Part shown: positions 47,003 to 58,945 of the stretch, one piece after another
How the letters are laid out: each line of letters opens with the position of its first letter
Numbering within the stretch: the stretch's first letter is position 1
Assembly: GCF_022539505.1 (NCBI RefSeq)
Contig: NC_061512.1
Location: 147,047,962 to 147,111,961, forward strand
DNA length: 64,000 nt
Direction of reading: 5' to 3'
DNA from: Lolium rigidum
Lineage: Eukaryota > Streptophyta > Magnoliopsida > Poales > Poaceae
Notes under the pieces: generated by a model
Database searches by the model: none
What the model was told of the DNA's origin: nothing
The model's input: the letters and a program-made list of their open reading frames with translations, nothing else
Program-made: the position numbers and the translations under genes

Positions 47003-48328
47003 ACCACAAACCAAACTAACCATACTAACCATAGAAAACCAAAAAGAGAAACCGTAACAAAAAAACAGAAGAAAAAACCCACCAGAACCCACATAGCGTA
47101 CTATGTTTTTAGGGGATCAGTAAACTATATTTTCAAAAAATTATCTACGGACCCTCTAAAAACAGTGTACGGATAAATGGGCCAGACCCATATGCGCGGT
47201 TGTGGGTACACGAAAGTTCCCAGCGATAAATAAGAATTATCTGTGGCACCGGGGGAGCCCCTATCTACCGCCCGACGTCTGCCGGAAATGGCTTGCACGC
47301 AGGCTCTGCTTGAATGGGCGCCCATTAGGAGGCGCTGTTATTTGTTGCCTACATGAGAGTTTTGGGTTTTTTCCGATTTTCTATGGTTTTTAGAGATTAG
47401 TTCAAATTTTAAATTTGTACAAATTAGAAAATTATTTATTTTGAAATTTGTTCAAAATTCAAAAATTATTTTATCTTCAAAATTGTTCATTTTCGAATAT
47501 ATTCAAAGTTGGAAAATGTTGAAACTTGAAAAAAGTTAATAAATTTCAAAATGTTAAGAAAAAACCCGACTGTACCGAAAAAACAGATAAAAACTAGGAA
47601 GAAAGGAAGAAAACCAACAAAATTCTGCAGAAAACTTAGAAAACATTTAACTGATAAGTTGGCCCACATCGAACGTCCGCAGTGAGAGTGCACTAGCGTT
47701 GCACACAGTGGGTGATGAATAGGGTTTCCCACCGTTGGGGAGCTACTATACCACGCCCGCAGCGTGCATTACGGTGTGAGCTCCTGCTGGGTCTGGGCTT
47801 GCCCATTTAATCTAGTCGTTGTTGTTGGTGCCTCGTGTATATTTCGTATTTTCCAATTATTCTGGTTTTCACAGATTTCAAAAGATGTTCAAATTTTTAA
47901 GCAGATAATATTTAATAATTATTTAGGTTTGGAAAATGTTCAAATCTTTGAAATGTTCAAAGTTGAGAATTGTTTAGATTAAAAAGTTCATATGTAAAAA
48001 AATTCAAACTTGGAAAATGTTCAAACTTGAAAAAAGATTGTAACTGAGAATTATTCAGATCTTTAAAAAGGTTAAACAAACAAACCGACTGCGCAGAAAA
48101 AAAGGGTTCGATCTCAAATCTTTGATTGTCGATAGCACTCAGGCGGTATTGTCCTTGAAGACAAATACTATATCCATCCTGAAAATAATGTTCTTTTTTG
48201 GCACTGTCGATAGCACTGGAGTGGTATTGTTCTTTTTCGGGACGAAGGGAGTGCATATCTTCTCTATAGTTTTACAAAATTTTCTATTGCCCCCCTATGC
48301 TTTCCGGTTTTCAGCTCCATTCATTATA
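47003..48328. other. AT-rich DNA with ttcaaa/gaaaatgttc repeats
   Basis: Long stretches (47400-47560, 47880-48070) are built from variants of gttcaaa, ttgaaa and ggaaaatgttcaaa, typical low-complexity interior of grass transposons. A short motif ctatatccatcctgaaaataatgttc is followed by two related gtcgatagcact blocks (48127, 48207). No gene seen and no element borders could be defined. Confidence 0.5.
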
Positions 48329-48960
48329 CTCCCTACGTTCCTATGAAAAAAAAGCGTAAAAATACTAGCGCTACAATTAAGGAGAGCCACATACAAATAT
48401 TAGTTTCCATTGTTGCCCTTAATAAATCGCTAACTCCTCCTTTAGTTTTCTACCCCTTCCTTTCGCCGACTCCTCGTTAATCGCACATACCTCCCACTCA
48501 GCACCATAAGAAGACACATTTTCTCTTAGTAATCTACGTTATCTAGAGTAGACGATAAATATTAGGGATACACCACATTATCCCTTACTTTTATTCCTTG
48601 CAACAAATGAGAATTGATATTTTTAATAGGAAATTGTGTGGTTAAGGGTAGACAATACAATGGGAAAAATAACTTTCTCGTATTTCATAAAGAGATCATC
48701 TCTTAGCAACCTTTTTTTCTTCCTTCTCTCTCCTCCAACTAAGCAGAAATCCAATGTGGCAAGCGCAAGTGAAGGCTGACGTTACCTTATTGTACATGCC
48801 CTAATAACCAATCACGCGTGCCCAGTATTAACAAAACCACACCATAAACTCTCTCTCTCTCCCTCCCTCCCCCTCCCTCTCCCTCTCCCTCTCCCTCTCC
48901 CTCTCCCTCTCTCGACTAATAATTATGGGAAGTTTTAGGGGAAACTGATTGGGAGGGAGT
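48329..48960. mobile_element. Possible Mariner/Stowaway-type element with internal CCCTCT repeat
   Basis: Left border tactccctacgttcctat and right border attgggagggagtta have short inverted ctccct ends next to ta, compatible with a Tc1/mariner-type element; inner arm pairing is weak. No transposase. It encloses a ccctct/ctctcc microsatellite. Confidence 0.35.
48849..48912. repeat. (CCCTCT)n / CT-rich microsatellite
   Basis: About 64 bp of ct, ccct and ccctct units in near-perfect tandem. Confidence 0.9.
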
Positions 48961-49298
48961 TAATTCCATGTGCATGCATGTCCTACCACTATTTTACTTC
49001 CTATGTTTATTCCCTTTTTCATTATTATCGATACTTCTTCATTCTAGTTTCATACGTTCCTTACTTATTTTTACGATTTTTTTTTTTTACTATTCTTACC
49101 CTCTTTTATGTTCATAAATTATTTATTATTTTTTATATATTCCAGTATGATAATAGAATACACAATTTGTTATTCATGGGTTCAGATCACCCATATCAAT
49201 TATTACATTTGGTGTTATTTCAATAGAGACCATATTTTCTTACAGAAGGATGATTTGATAGATTTTTATTAGTTCAAGACGAAAATACACTAAATGAA

Positions 49299-49775
49299 GG
49301 TTTATGTACTTCATTTCTTTATTTTCTATAATTATATTTTTCAAAATAGTATACATTTAAGTTAAGCACACATTTTTCAGAATCTTACATTGTTAACTGT
49401 TGTTTATACTCTAAGCATCTTTCTCTTAACAATAAATTTCTTTACAAGTTAGGTGATTATTTCCCACAAACACAAAAACTTTTATAAGTTCGTGAACGTT
49501 GGGGCTTCATTTGAAAGGTAGAACATTCCATAAGAGTATGCCACTTTTTTAGCTGTGAACACTCTCGTTTTAGATCAGCACCACCCTACTAATAAAATTT
49601 GCTTTGTTTGCTTTTGAAGCTGGAAATTTCATCTTCTCACAATAGAAAAAAATAAGGTCATGGCTTACTAGATGATATGTATTTGGCATGACTCAAGATT
49701 ACAGATACTATTGTTGGATCCGAGAGACAGACTAGGCATGTAGCACTGCCTATGTGGCCAAAAGTTGTATTCCTT
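49299..49775 (+). repeat. Duplicated flank X, copy 1
   Basis: Matches 51351-52513 in the same orientation: shared blocks include ttatatttttcaaaatag, ctttctcttaacaat, aagttaggtgat, agctgtgaacactctcg, ggaaatttcatcttct and gagagacagacta. This copy lacks the insertions present in copy 2, including the Au SINE. Confidence 0.88.
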
Positions 49776-51350
49776 GTTTTCCTTTTACCAAAAAATAACT
49801 ACAAATTATTAATACATAAGTAATTGTCATAATAATGTATCACTCAATTTTTTTTGTCAATATGAGTTCAAAGATATAATTTTAGTAGTATGTGATATCT
49901 ATTTTGGTAGTTAAATCAATGTTCAGAGTTGGGCATTGGAATGCGTGTGCAACACCTAAATTGGACCGAGGGAGTAAACAAACTCTCACATAGGGCAATT
50001 TGTGAGTGCCCTCATAGTAAAGAGTGTTATATTTTGACATACATGTGCCCTTATAGTAAAGAGTGTTATATTTTGACATACCTGTGCCGTTATAATAAAG
50101 AGCGTTATACTTTGGCATACATGGCCTTAATTGAAAGTATTTTGACAAAGCAAGACTTCGTCAATGCGAAATCTGTTTCATATTGTGAATCACATCTCAT
50201 AAAATATTTGGGTTGAAATACTAATTTTTTGTATTGCCTATCACAAAATATCTTATATTTTAAGCCATCTATTAGAGGCTAGCATTTTTTCATTATCTAT
50301 AAATAATTTATCTTCTACGGATTAATTACCATATGTTTATTTTGTAGACATTGTTTGGACACACTTGTGGCTTTCTACATTGTGTTTTGTTATCATGAAG
50401 GATTTTCGAGGAAAGATGAGAAACTATGGTGAATTTGACTTTGGTCTAGGCTTGCACAAGCTCTCCATGAAGAAGGAAATAACTAAACTCATGAAAAAGA
50501 GCCTCAAACAACTAAAGAGAACTTGTAAGTGTTATATATGGTATTGATAACAAACACATATAACAATGGTATTAGACAAGGTGATGATACTTTTTCAAAA
50601 AGGGAGACTAGCATGTTACGGTAGCGCCTCGGACAAATAACTTGGCATGTTCCTCTAGATGAAGCAATGGAATGAAATCTTCCCATGAGAGTATCGAGAA
50701 ATCCATGCCATTAAGGATTGTTCGAAAGAACGCTGCGAAGACATGATCCCCAAGACCAAGCAATGAAATGAAATCTCAGCATGAGAATAAGGAGAAATCC
50801 ATGCCTTGTTCCTCAAGGATTACCCGAAATAACACCGAGATGTCTAGGCCCTCTTCCTTAAAGCCAAACATTGGTGTAGCTTCTTCTCGGAGAACTGCAA
50901 AATATTGTCCAAGTCCAAGCATTGGGATCATTTATTTGCGGAATGGTACATATAAATCTAGGCCATCTTACTTGAGACCGGTCAACGACATGGATTTTGT
51001 GAACAAGAATACAAATAGGCGTGCCCTTCAATTGAGAATATCGAGAAGCCGAGGATATGTTCCTTAAGGCTAAACAACAGTGAAGCCTCTCAGTCAAAAA
51101 ATACCAAGATCCCCTTCCTCGAAGCCAAGCGATGACATGGTTTCTCCGCCAACGAATATTAAGAGGACAAACAATGGCTTGGTTCCTTTGCGGGGGAACA
51201 ATGAGTCGTATAAGTCTCGTCCCTCTCGTGTTAGTAACGGATCTTCCTCAGTGTTGAAGGTTGATCCAAATTCCATGTTTAGCATTTCAAAAGAATCACA
51301 CCACTAATCCATTTTTGGCAACTCAAGGATTGCCACACAAACGGTGAACG
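49769..51350 (+). repeat. Duplicated segment Y, copy 1 (intron end plus main exon)
   Basis: Matches 55287-56790: the end of the long intron and the start of the main coding exon of the AIPP2-like gene. The match stops at ggtgaacg (about 51350), where flank X copy 2 begins, so this is the tandem-duplication junction. A 39-bp unit (agtaaagagtgttatattt...) is present three times here (about 50010-50125) and twice in the gene copy. Confidence 0.88.
50395..51306 (+). pseudogene. Partial pseudogene copy of the AIPP2-like main exon
   Basis: Equivalent to residues 1 to about 300 of the gene at 55862. The same ATG context is kept (50395, MKDFRGKMRNYGEFDFG), but the frame ends at 50547 (CKCYIWY then stop). 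Later parts survive only as separate frames: 50768-51067 (MKSQHENKEKSM..., SRPSSLKPN) and 51080-51307 (SPPTNIKRTNNGLVP, ending KESHH and a stop). The SPOC-like exons, promoter and first exon are missing, so no functional product is expected. Confidence 0.88.
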
Positions 51351-52513
51351 ATTTATCTACTTCATTTTTTATTGTCTATAATTATATTTTTCAAAATAGT
51401 ATACATTTAAGTCAATCACACATTTTTTGGATTGTTACATTGTTGACCGTTGTTTATACTCTATGTATCTTTCTCTTAACAATATCTTTCTTTACAAGTT
51501 AGGTGATAATTTCCCACAAAAACAAAAAGTTTCTATAAGGTGGTGAAGGTGGGGGCCTCATTAAAGGTAGAACATTTTTTAGCTGAATTGGTCTTCATTT
51601 AGTTTGTTAGGTTGTTTATATCTCTGACATATCTAGCTAGGAGATAACTCATGCAGCCTATTCTTGCTCTTTTTGTTAGGCAAGATATGTGTTGTCATTG
51701 TATGCTATATCAATGATCGCTGGCAATTGTTGCATCACCATAGCTTTGGCATTAGCATATTTCATAAGAGTATATTACTTTTTTAGCTGTGAACACTCTC
51801 GGTTTAGATAAGCACCTTGCCACTAATAATTTGTTTAGTCGTGAACACTCTCGTTTGTTTAGTCGGGAACACTCCATCTCCACGAAAGAGGAAGGTTTTG
51901 TTTGCTCCTCGAAATAGGCTTTCGCCCCGCTTTATAAATAAAACCACCACAGTCATACAAGATTCAGATACAACACGACGAGCACAGCACACACAACAAC
52001 AACAGACTGTTGAAGGTTTGTTTGCTTTTGCAGATGGAAATTTCATCTTCTAACAATAGAAATAATGAAGATAATAAGTTACTAGGTGATTTGAGTATGT
52101 GTTTGGCCCGACTCAAACTTACAGATGCTATGGCTGGATACCGAGAGACAGACTAGCGTGGAGAACCAACCTGTGGTTGGATGGTTAGGAGGGCAGTGGC
52201 ACCCCCAGCCCACCAGAGTTCAAATCCCAGATTTGACACTTTGGTGTCTCATAAAGGCGAAATATTCTTCAGTGGGAGGCGACGTTCCCGTCCGACAATC
52301 GAGGCGCTCGTGGTGACTTCGTCAATCTCAAGACCCGCCGGATCAGTTCTTCAACGCAGTCTCTTGGAGGTGCTCATAGGGGTAGGGTGTGCGTGTGTGC
52401 GTTCATAGGGGTGAGTGTGTGCGCGTATGTATGAACGTCTTTGATTGTACTGTGTTTTAAAAAAAAAAAGAGACAGACTAGCGTGTCGTATTGCCTAGCC
52501 AAAAGCTGCATTC
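51351..52513 (+). repeat. Duplicated flank X, copy 2
   Basis: Partner of 49299-49775, longer because of insertions: about 200 bp near 51570-51765, about 180 bp near 51833-52013 (with ggctttcgccccgctttata, a common grass retroposon-like stretch, and an acaacaacaacag run) and the Au SINE at 52161-52468. No gene. Confidence 0.85.
52161..52468 (+). mobile_element. Au SINE
   Basis: A 308-bp tRNA-derived retroposon. It begins gagaaccaacctgtggttgg, carries pol III A-box-like tggttaggagg and B-box-like agttcaaatccc, includes the family hallmarks gtgggaggcgacgttcccg and ggtgctcataggggtaggg, and ends in an A tail (52459-52469). It is flanked by the perfect 17-bp duplication agagacagactagcgtg (52144-52160, 52469-52485). 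The related flank at about 49725-49740 has no insertion. Confidence 0.95.
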
Positions 52514-52815
52514 GCTGTTGGCTCCGATAAGAATGGACGTGCAGGGCTCGAGCTCAGGCGCTGGTGCAGTTTCCTCGGCTGTGCATGCACAGTACGTGTG
52601 AGGCGCCCCGGTAAATCAGCTGCCATCACCTCCACTACGGCGCAGTCATTTACGCCAAATTATAACGGCACCGATTAATCCCAGTGGACGCCGAGGCGAT
52701 ATCGACGCCGGATTGGAGAAACAAATCGATTAGCCCTTCCGTTTTCACCGCGTTCCGTTTCCCGATTAATTCCTTTCCGCCTCGGTCTCCGGCTGCGGCA
52801 CGCGCTGTTACCGCC

Positions 52816-52821
52816 TATAAA
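52816..52821 (+). promoter_or_regulatory. TATA box of the AIPP2-like gene
   Basis: tataaa in cgcctataaagcgatg, about 30 bp before a pyrimidine-rich likely start site (about 52848) in a GC-rich region. It precedes the non-coding first exon. Confidence 0.65.
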
Positions 52822-52847
52822 GCGATGCGGCCCGCGCCTCGGCTCTC

Positions 52848-53160
52848 CTCCCAGATTATTTTCTCTTCCTCTGCTCGCTCTGCGTTGAGGTTTCCGTAGG
52901 GTTTCTGTAGCGGCCGGGAGGTCTCGCCGGTTCCGTCGTTCGCCGGCGTCGGCGAGTGCGAGTTCTCCGATAGTTCTTGCATCGATCTCGTCATCGAGTG
53001 CGAGTTCTAGGCGAGTTTCCGCATAGATCTAATCTAATCAAGGTACAGGGAAGTTCTTCGGTGGGGTTCTTCGTCTTCTCGAGGAGAAGGGTTGGGCGCG
53101 AGACCTCCGTTTCTTCATTGCCGGACCAGAGCAGTTTCTGGAGCAGCAGACGGCTGCAAG
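52848..53160 (+). other. Non-coding first exon (5' UTR) of the AIPP2-like gene
   Basis: GC-rich leader with no ATG, ending at a good donor (gctgcaag|gtaatac, 53160/53161). Joined to the acceptor at 55812-55813 (ttttgtag), the first ATG of the spliced transcript is 55862, which opens the long coding frame. The exact transcription start is inferred. Confidence 0.6.
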
Positions 53161-53983
53161 GTAATACCTCCTGTCAATCGCTAGTGCGCCTTCTCTCCTG
53201 TTAATCTGCTCTTCTCAAGAGCTATTGCGTATAATATTGTGAATTTGTTGTGGCTCCAACGTGCATTCGCTTGCTGTGCCCGTGCTCTGTTATGGTTGGG
53301 TGACTTGTGTGACCGCTGAAGGGATCTGTTAGTTGGTTATCTGCTTTCATAGTCTATTTCGAGGAGGAGGTTATCTGCTTTCATAGTCTAGACTACTATT
53401 AGATGTAGAAGGAAGCTGCTGTTACTAGATCAGATCGGAAATAGTTTTTTTTTTGGATTACCAGGACGCACTTAGACACATACGAACACGATTTCGTTCC
53501 TTACCGAAACACATGTTAGATCTGAAACGGATGTAGCTCGGACGAATCCATGATTTATCACATAGTTCATGGACTGTGCGACACGTTTACTACTGGATGT
53601 TTGCATACGGCTTGCCTAATTAGCCACAACCGATGAGGAGGCTGCAGTATCACAAGTCGTGAGCAATTACTCGTTTGACATAGATGGATTCTAATGTTGT
53701 GATTGGTTGTGCTTTCCATAGTTGAGGTGTTACTGTTTTGAGGTATAATTTTTTTTAGACAACCAGGCATGTGTGCCCTAATTTATAGAAAGCAACGTAG
53801 TTTTGAGGGTTTCTCAGCGTATGTACCCTCTTGTAAGCAAATGTTTGTGTTGTGTTTCCGAGGCCTTAAAAGTGTCTCTTAATGTTAAGATTGTCATATT
53901 TTATACTCGATATTTTGACTAAGAGTTAACTTATTATGATATAACATCGATGTTTGTAGAATTACATTCAAATATTTACAACA
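53161..53983 (+). other. First intron of the AIPP2-like gene, left part
   Basis: Non-coding. A tttcatagtcta block occurs twice (about 53344 and 53379). No PHD-finger coding sequence was found. Confidence 0.55.
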
Positions 53984-54173
53984 TACTCCCTCCTTTCTAT
54001 TTTAGTCTACAATTTTAGACCAAAATTTTATTTCATATTAGTCAATATTTTAGCTTTGTAATCAATAATATTAATTTTAATGTAGCTTGGATTGGTAGTA
54101 GTAGTAAAATTAAATAACTTGCTAATTTTCTTAAAATTTATAGCATGAAGAGTAAAAGATAATTGATGGAGTA
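53984..54173. mobile_element. Stowaway-like MITE in the first intron
   Basis: Begins tactccctcctttctatttt and ends gatggagta, with ta at both borders and a short ctcc/ggag inverted end. The interior is AT-rich without coding. Arm similarity is weak, so the right border is provisional. Confidence 0.5.
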
Positions 54174-55286
54174 TAAATTGTTAATGTTGTTTTCTGTCAC
54201 ATTGTAGTACACTAATGTTTATTCTGTCGATACAAATTATTTGAAGTTCTAGCTTTCTCCTTGGTCAAAATTTATAATGTTTGATGAAGTATGTAGGAAA
54301 ATACTTTGTATAGCATTCTACAAGTGGACGAGGAGTTTTGGCACAGCGTGAGCATATTCATGGATTTTGATGTCTTTTAAGCGCGGTTAAAAATGTCAAA
54401 AAATCCTGAACAAAATAGATGTGTACATCATGACATCATATGTGTTCAGAAAGCCATTTCGCGGAAAATGGACATTTTGTGTGTCGTGCAAAAAAGAAAA
54501 AATTCGTTGCTTAAAGAAACCTTTTCATGAGACATTTTTTTTTGTCTTTTTTACACAACTCACAAAAAAGTTATTTTTCCACAAAACTTGAACACATAAT
54601 ATTCTCATATAGATGCCAATTTTTTGATTATTATTTTTTAAAAAAATAAAATGTTTTTCCTCCCATGTTCAAAAGTGGATTTCTGATTCTACAACTCCAT
54701 CTTAGTTGTAAATGTACACATTTTTATGGAAACCATGTTGATCATATTTCAAATAATTTGAATTTGCGAGTAAATTGTTTATTGAAAATTTCTATTAACA
54801 AACCACATCAATCATTTTATTTAAGATGGAAAATATTTTATCAAATATTTGATTTTTTCTACATGTAAATTAGAAGTAAAGAACAATTTGGTTATTAAAT
54901 ATTATGTCTAAAGCACACAGGTTTTTTTCATTTTTCTAGGTTTATGTATTATTTTTCCGAGTGACAAGATTAGGCATAGGATTGGATGGTATGGTTATTA
55001 TAGGGAGACATAATTAGGATATTTCTATATAAATATAACTTAATGAGAGGTTGTCATCTTTTTCCATGCTATCTACTTGGGTCATGTTTTAGCTTTGTGA
55101 TGGTTTTAAACTTTGTAATAGGTCATATTTTAGCTTTTTGATGGTTTTAAACCTTGTAATATAATGATCCCATTTAAAGTCAAGGGCAATAGCTCGACCC
55201 ATAAGCTAATGTGGCATATAGTAGATGAAGGATAGGATAATGTTTTGTGAAATATTCACTCCTTTCCTATTTAGGTAGCACCCATA
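54174..55286 (+). other. First intron of the AIPP2-like gene, middle part
   Basis: AT-rich and non-coding. A two-copy tandem repeat (gtcatgttttagctttgtga / gtcatattttagctttttga, period about 46 bp) lies at 55080-55165. No exon recognised. Confidence 0.5.
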
Positions 55287-55861
55287 TATTCCTTGTTTTC
55301 CTTTAACCAAAATAATAACCATGAATTATTGATATAGGTATTTGTCTTAAAAATTGTACATTTAAATATTTTTGTGAATAAGTTCAAAGATATAATTTTA
55401 ATAGTATGTGACATCTATTTTGGTAGTTAAAAGAATGGTCAAAGTTGGACATTGGAATGTGTGTGCGACACCTAAATTGGAGTGAGAAGAGTAAACAAAC
55501 TCTCACATAGTACAATTTATGAGAGCCCTCATAGTATAGAGTGTTATATATTGACATACATGTGATCTCATTGTAAAGATTGTTATATTTTGGAATGCAT
55601 GGCATTAACTGAAAATATTTTGACAAAGCAAAACTTCGTCAATACGAAATCTATTCCATTTTGTCTATCACATCTCTGAATTACTCTTTTTTTTCGTATT
55701 GCCTCTAACAGAATATCTTATATTTTAAGCCATCTAATAGAGCCTTGCATTTTTTCCATTATCTATAGATAATTTATCTTCTATAGAATAATTACCGTAT
55801 ATTTCTTTTGTAGATATTGTTTGGACAAACTTGTGGCTTTCTACATTTGTGTTTTGCTACC

Positions 55862-58563
55862 ATGAAGGCTATCCGAGGAAATAGGAGAAACTATGGTGGC
55901 TTTGACTTTGGTCCAGGCTTGCGCAAGTTCTCCAAGAAGAAGGAAAGAACCGAACTCATGAAAAAGAGCCTCAAACAGCTAAATAGAACTCGTGAATGTT
56001 ATATGGTATCGACGGCAAATGCATATACCAATGGTATTAGACAAGGTGATGATAAATTTTCAAAAAGGGATGCTAGCCATGGTACGGTAGTGCCTCGGAC
56101 AAATAGCTTGGCATGTTCCTCTAGACCAAGCAATGGAATGAAGTCTTATCATGAGAGTATCGAGAAATCGATGCCCTCAAGGATTGTTCGAAAGATCACT
56201 GAAAAGACATCCCTAAGACCAAGCAATGGAATGAAATCTTCGCATGCAAATAATGAGAAATCCATGTCTTCTTCATCAAGGATTGTCCGAAAGAACTCCG
56301 AGATGTCTAGGCCCTCTTCCTTAAAGGCAAACAATGGTGTAGCTTCTTGTCAGAGATCTGGAAAGTCTTGTCCAAGTCCAAGCAGTGGGATGATTGATAA
56401 ATCTAGGCCATCTTCCTTGAGGCCGGTGAATGGCATGGATTCAGTGAACAAGAATTCAAATGGTGGTGCCCTTCGACTGAAGAATATTGAGAAGCCGAGG
56501 ACATGCTCCTCTATGGCAAAAACTACCAATATGCCTAGATCTCCTTCGTCGAGGCCAAGCGATGTCACGGTATCTCCACCAACGAATATTAAGAAGCCAA
56601 ACAATGGCTTGGTTCCTTCGCGGGGGAACAATGAGTCATATAAGTCTCGGCCCTCTCGTCTTAATAACGGATCTTCCTTGGTGTTGAAGGTTGACCCAAA
56701 TTCCTTGCTTGGCAATTCAAAAGAATCACACCATTCATCCATTTTTGGCAACTCAAGGATTGCCGCACGAATGGTGAACGGTGAGGCTCAAAAACAGGAT
56801 AGCCCGACGATGCTAGAAACTCCAAGTCTTAGCTTAAAGTTGAAGGGTAACCAAGACAACATTGGGATCGGTCATGTTGTCAAGGTATCATGCATGATCA
56901 CTAACAAGGAACAACATGCGGAATCAATGGGCGAGCACTTTCAAGTTGATGGTAGAAAGATTAACAATGACCTTTTGGAGCATGGAGGAATTGGTGCCAA
57001 CAAGCTTAAGAGAAAGTGGTTGGAACCATTGTTGGATGATGATAGTGAAGATCCCGAGAACTGCAGGCCACAAAATAGAAGGAGAAGACTTATTCTCAAT
57101 GATTATGAAGACGATGATGATGGTGATGAAAATCTAGCAGGTGTTGAGATCGGCACTGCTGGATTGACTACACAAACGGGTGTTGTGAAGGATTCTTCTA
57201 TCAAAGTCTCTAGTCCATTTCTGTCGGAATCTATGAAGCTTCAACAGTATGGTTCGCTGCCCATAGATGAACCCGTTTGGAGGTAAAACATATCTTTTCG
57301 TTTCCCATTGTCATGAGATATATATATTCTTCCCTTTATGCTAATTTTTGTTGTTGTTGTTTATTCAACAGTGGAATCATTAAGAGAAGCACCAAAAAAG
57401 ATGTTTCATTGGCTGCACATATGTCAACCAAATGCTGTGAGGCCGTGTGGAACTTGGCAGAATCGTTGCAGCAAGAGATTGTAGTAACAGAGCTTCCTAT
57501 GTTGGAGGCTTGGCCTAAGAGCTTTGAGGCATCAAGGCCCACTGATGACAACATTGCCTTGTATTTCTTGCCCTGCAAAATGAGGTGCCTTGCTTACTCT
57601 CTAATATATAATCGCATCACCTCTTATCTATTTCATTATTTAGTATCTAACAGTTCTGACTTTTATTGTTAGGCAAGAAGATGCAGACCTGGAGCAACTA
57701 GTTAAGGAAGTTGTGGAGAATAATGTAGTCTTACAAGCTGTTATTGGCGAAGCTGAGATGCTGATATTTCCTTCCATTCTACTGCCTGAGCAACACCAAA
57801 GTATGTATTCTGTTCTTGTCTGAAAATATAATTGTCACAGAAAATGCGCTGTACCTGATTTCTTCTGTTCTTGTCTGAAAATATAATTGTCACAGAAAAT
57901 GTGTTGTACCTGATTTCTAGCAGTATTTGTATTCAATTGTGGCCATACTAATCATTTTTAAGAAATAATTTAATTTCTCATAAATCAGTATGATTTTCAC
58001 TACAGTATATATTGGGCTCATCGGTTAAGTGTTTTACTATGCTCTGTTCTTCACTTGCAGCCTTCCAAGGGAAACCCTACCTGTGGGCAGTGTTCAAGCG
58101 TAGAAAAATTAATGTTGCCACAGTGGATGCGAAGCAACATGGCAAAGGCCGTTGTGAGGATGAGATGGGAAAACAACAGGAATCACATTCCAGTGTAAAC
58201 AAGGAGGGTCACAGCGTTGCACGGTTAAACACAGACACTGGACCTGAAGCTCCGGAAGAAATGGAGCTGGAACAGAATCCCTTGTCAGCTCGAGTCAACA
58301 CGCCGAGTCCTGCTAGAGATCCTACCATGAATGCTACAACGTCTGCACACCATGGACAGATCCTCTCGAGCTTGGCGGTTCCTACAGGAGCAGTGTTCGG
58401 TTTTGTGGTTCAGGGAAATCCGAGAATCGAACATCTCATCCAAGAGATGCAACGTGAAGGCGCTGTTGTAGTTGCAATGCGAGGGGAGATGATAGGGCCA
58501 GGCCTTGGCCAGGCAGAAGCTAGTGGCAGAGAGGAAGACAAGAAGCCGCCAAGCTCGTCCTGA
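55862..58563 (+). CDS. AIPP2/PAIPP2-type SPOC-like domain protein lacking a PHD finger
   Basis: Probably nuclear. Relatives in Arabidopsis (AIPP2, PAIPP2) work with PHD and BAH proteins and a phosphatase to repress transcription; that role is inferred by family. Coding exons: 55862-57282, 57372-57584, 57673-57800, 58061-58563; introns are GT-AG and phases agree, giving 754 aa. Residues 1-470 are Ser/Lys/Asn-rich and disordered-looking, with repeated RPSNGMKS...EKSM...RIVRK units; a basic NRRRRL patch (about 403-409) precedes an acidic YEDDDDGD run. Residues about 475-603 form the SPOC-like domain (CCEAVWNLAESL, LEAWPKSFE, DDNIALYFLP, LIFPS, YLWAVFKRRK). The first exon is non-coding and the first AUG is used. 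Family members usually start with a PHD finger; none is encoded here or seen in intron 1. Intron 3 holds a 55-bp tandem duplication. A broken copy lies upstream. Confidence 0.88.
57808..57917 (+). repeat. 55-bp tandem duplication in intron 3 of the AIPP2-like gene
   Basis: Two near-identical units starting ttctgttcttgtctgaaaat (57808 and 57863), differing mainly at gcgctg/gtgttg. A local duplication within the intron that does not affect splicing signals. Confidence 0.9.
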
Positions 58564-58942
58564 ACTTGTTGCCATGGTGCAAAGGTGATCTGGGCCTTTA
58601 GCTGTCCTCTGCGAAGTAGCTTCAGTTGTGCTGGACGTATTGTTGGTAGGCAAAGAAATTGATTCAGACCTCAGCCCTGGTCGATGCTTGCATGCACCAC
58701 CGTCTGTTTGAAGGAATCCTGCTCATAAGGTTCAGGCTTTCCATCCCTGGTAGTTTCCGAGTCAGTTGTTTATCCCTGGTAGTGTTCAACTGTGTATCCT
58801 GGTATTCTGGTCAAGTGGTTCCCAGGCTATGTGCTGTACTAGCAGAACTTCTAGATTTGGTTGGAAATCTATGTATTTTTCATAGCATTGGACCGCGGTG
58901 CTCTCAGGATCTTGTTTTCCATGTCTGAGTGCCTTGCTCTCG
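58564..58942 (+). other. 3' UTR and flank of the AIPP2-like gene
   Basis: Non-coding and gene-like in composition. The phrase atccctggtagt occurs twice (58742, 58770). No clear polyadenylation signal. It ends at the tta duplication of the next element. Confidence 0.5.
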
Positions 58943-58945
58943 TTA

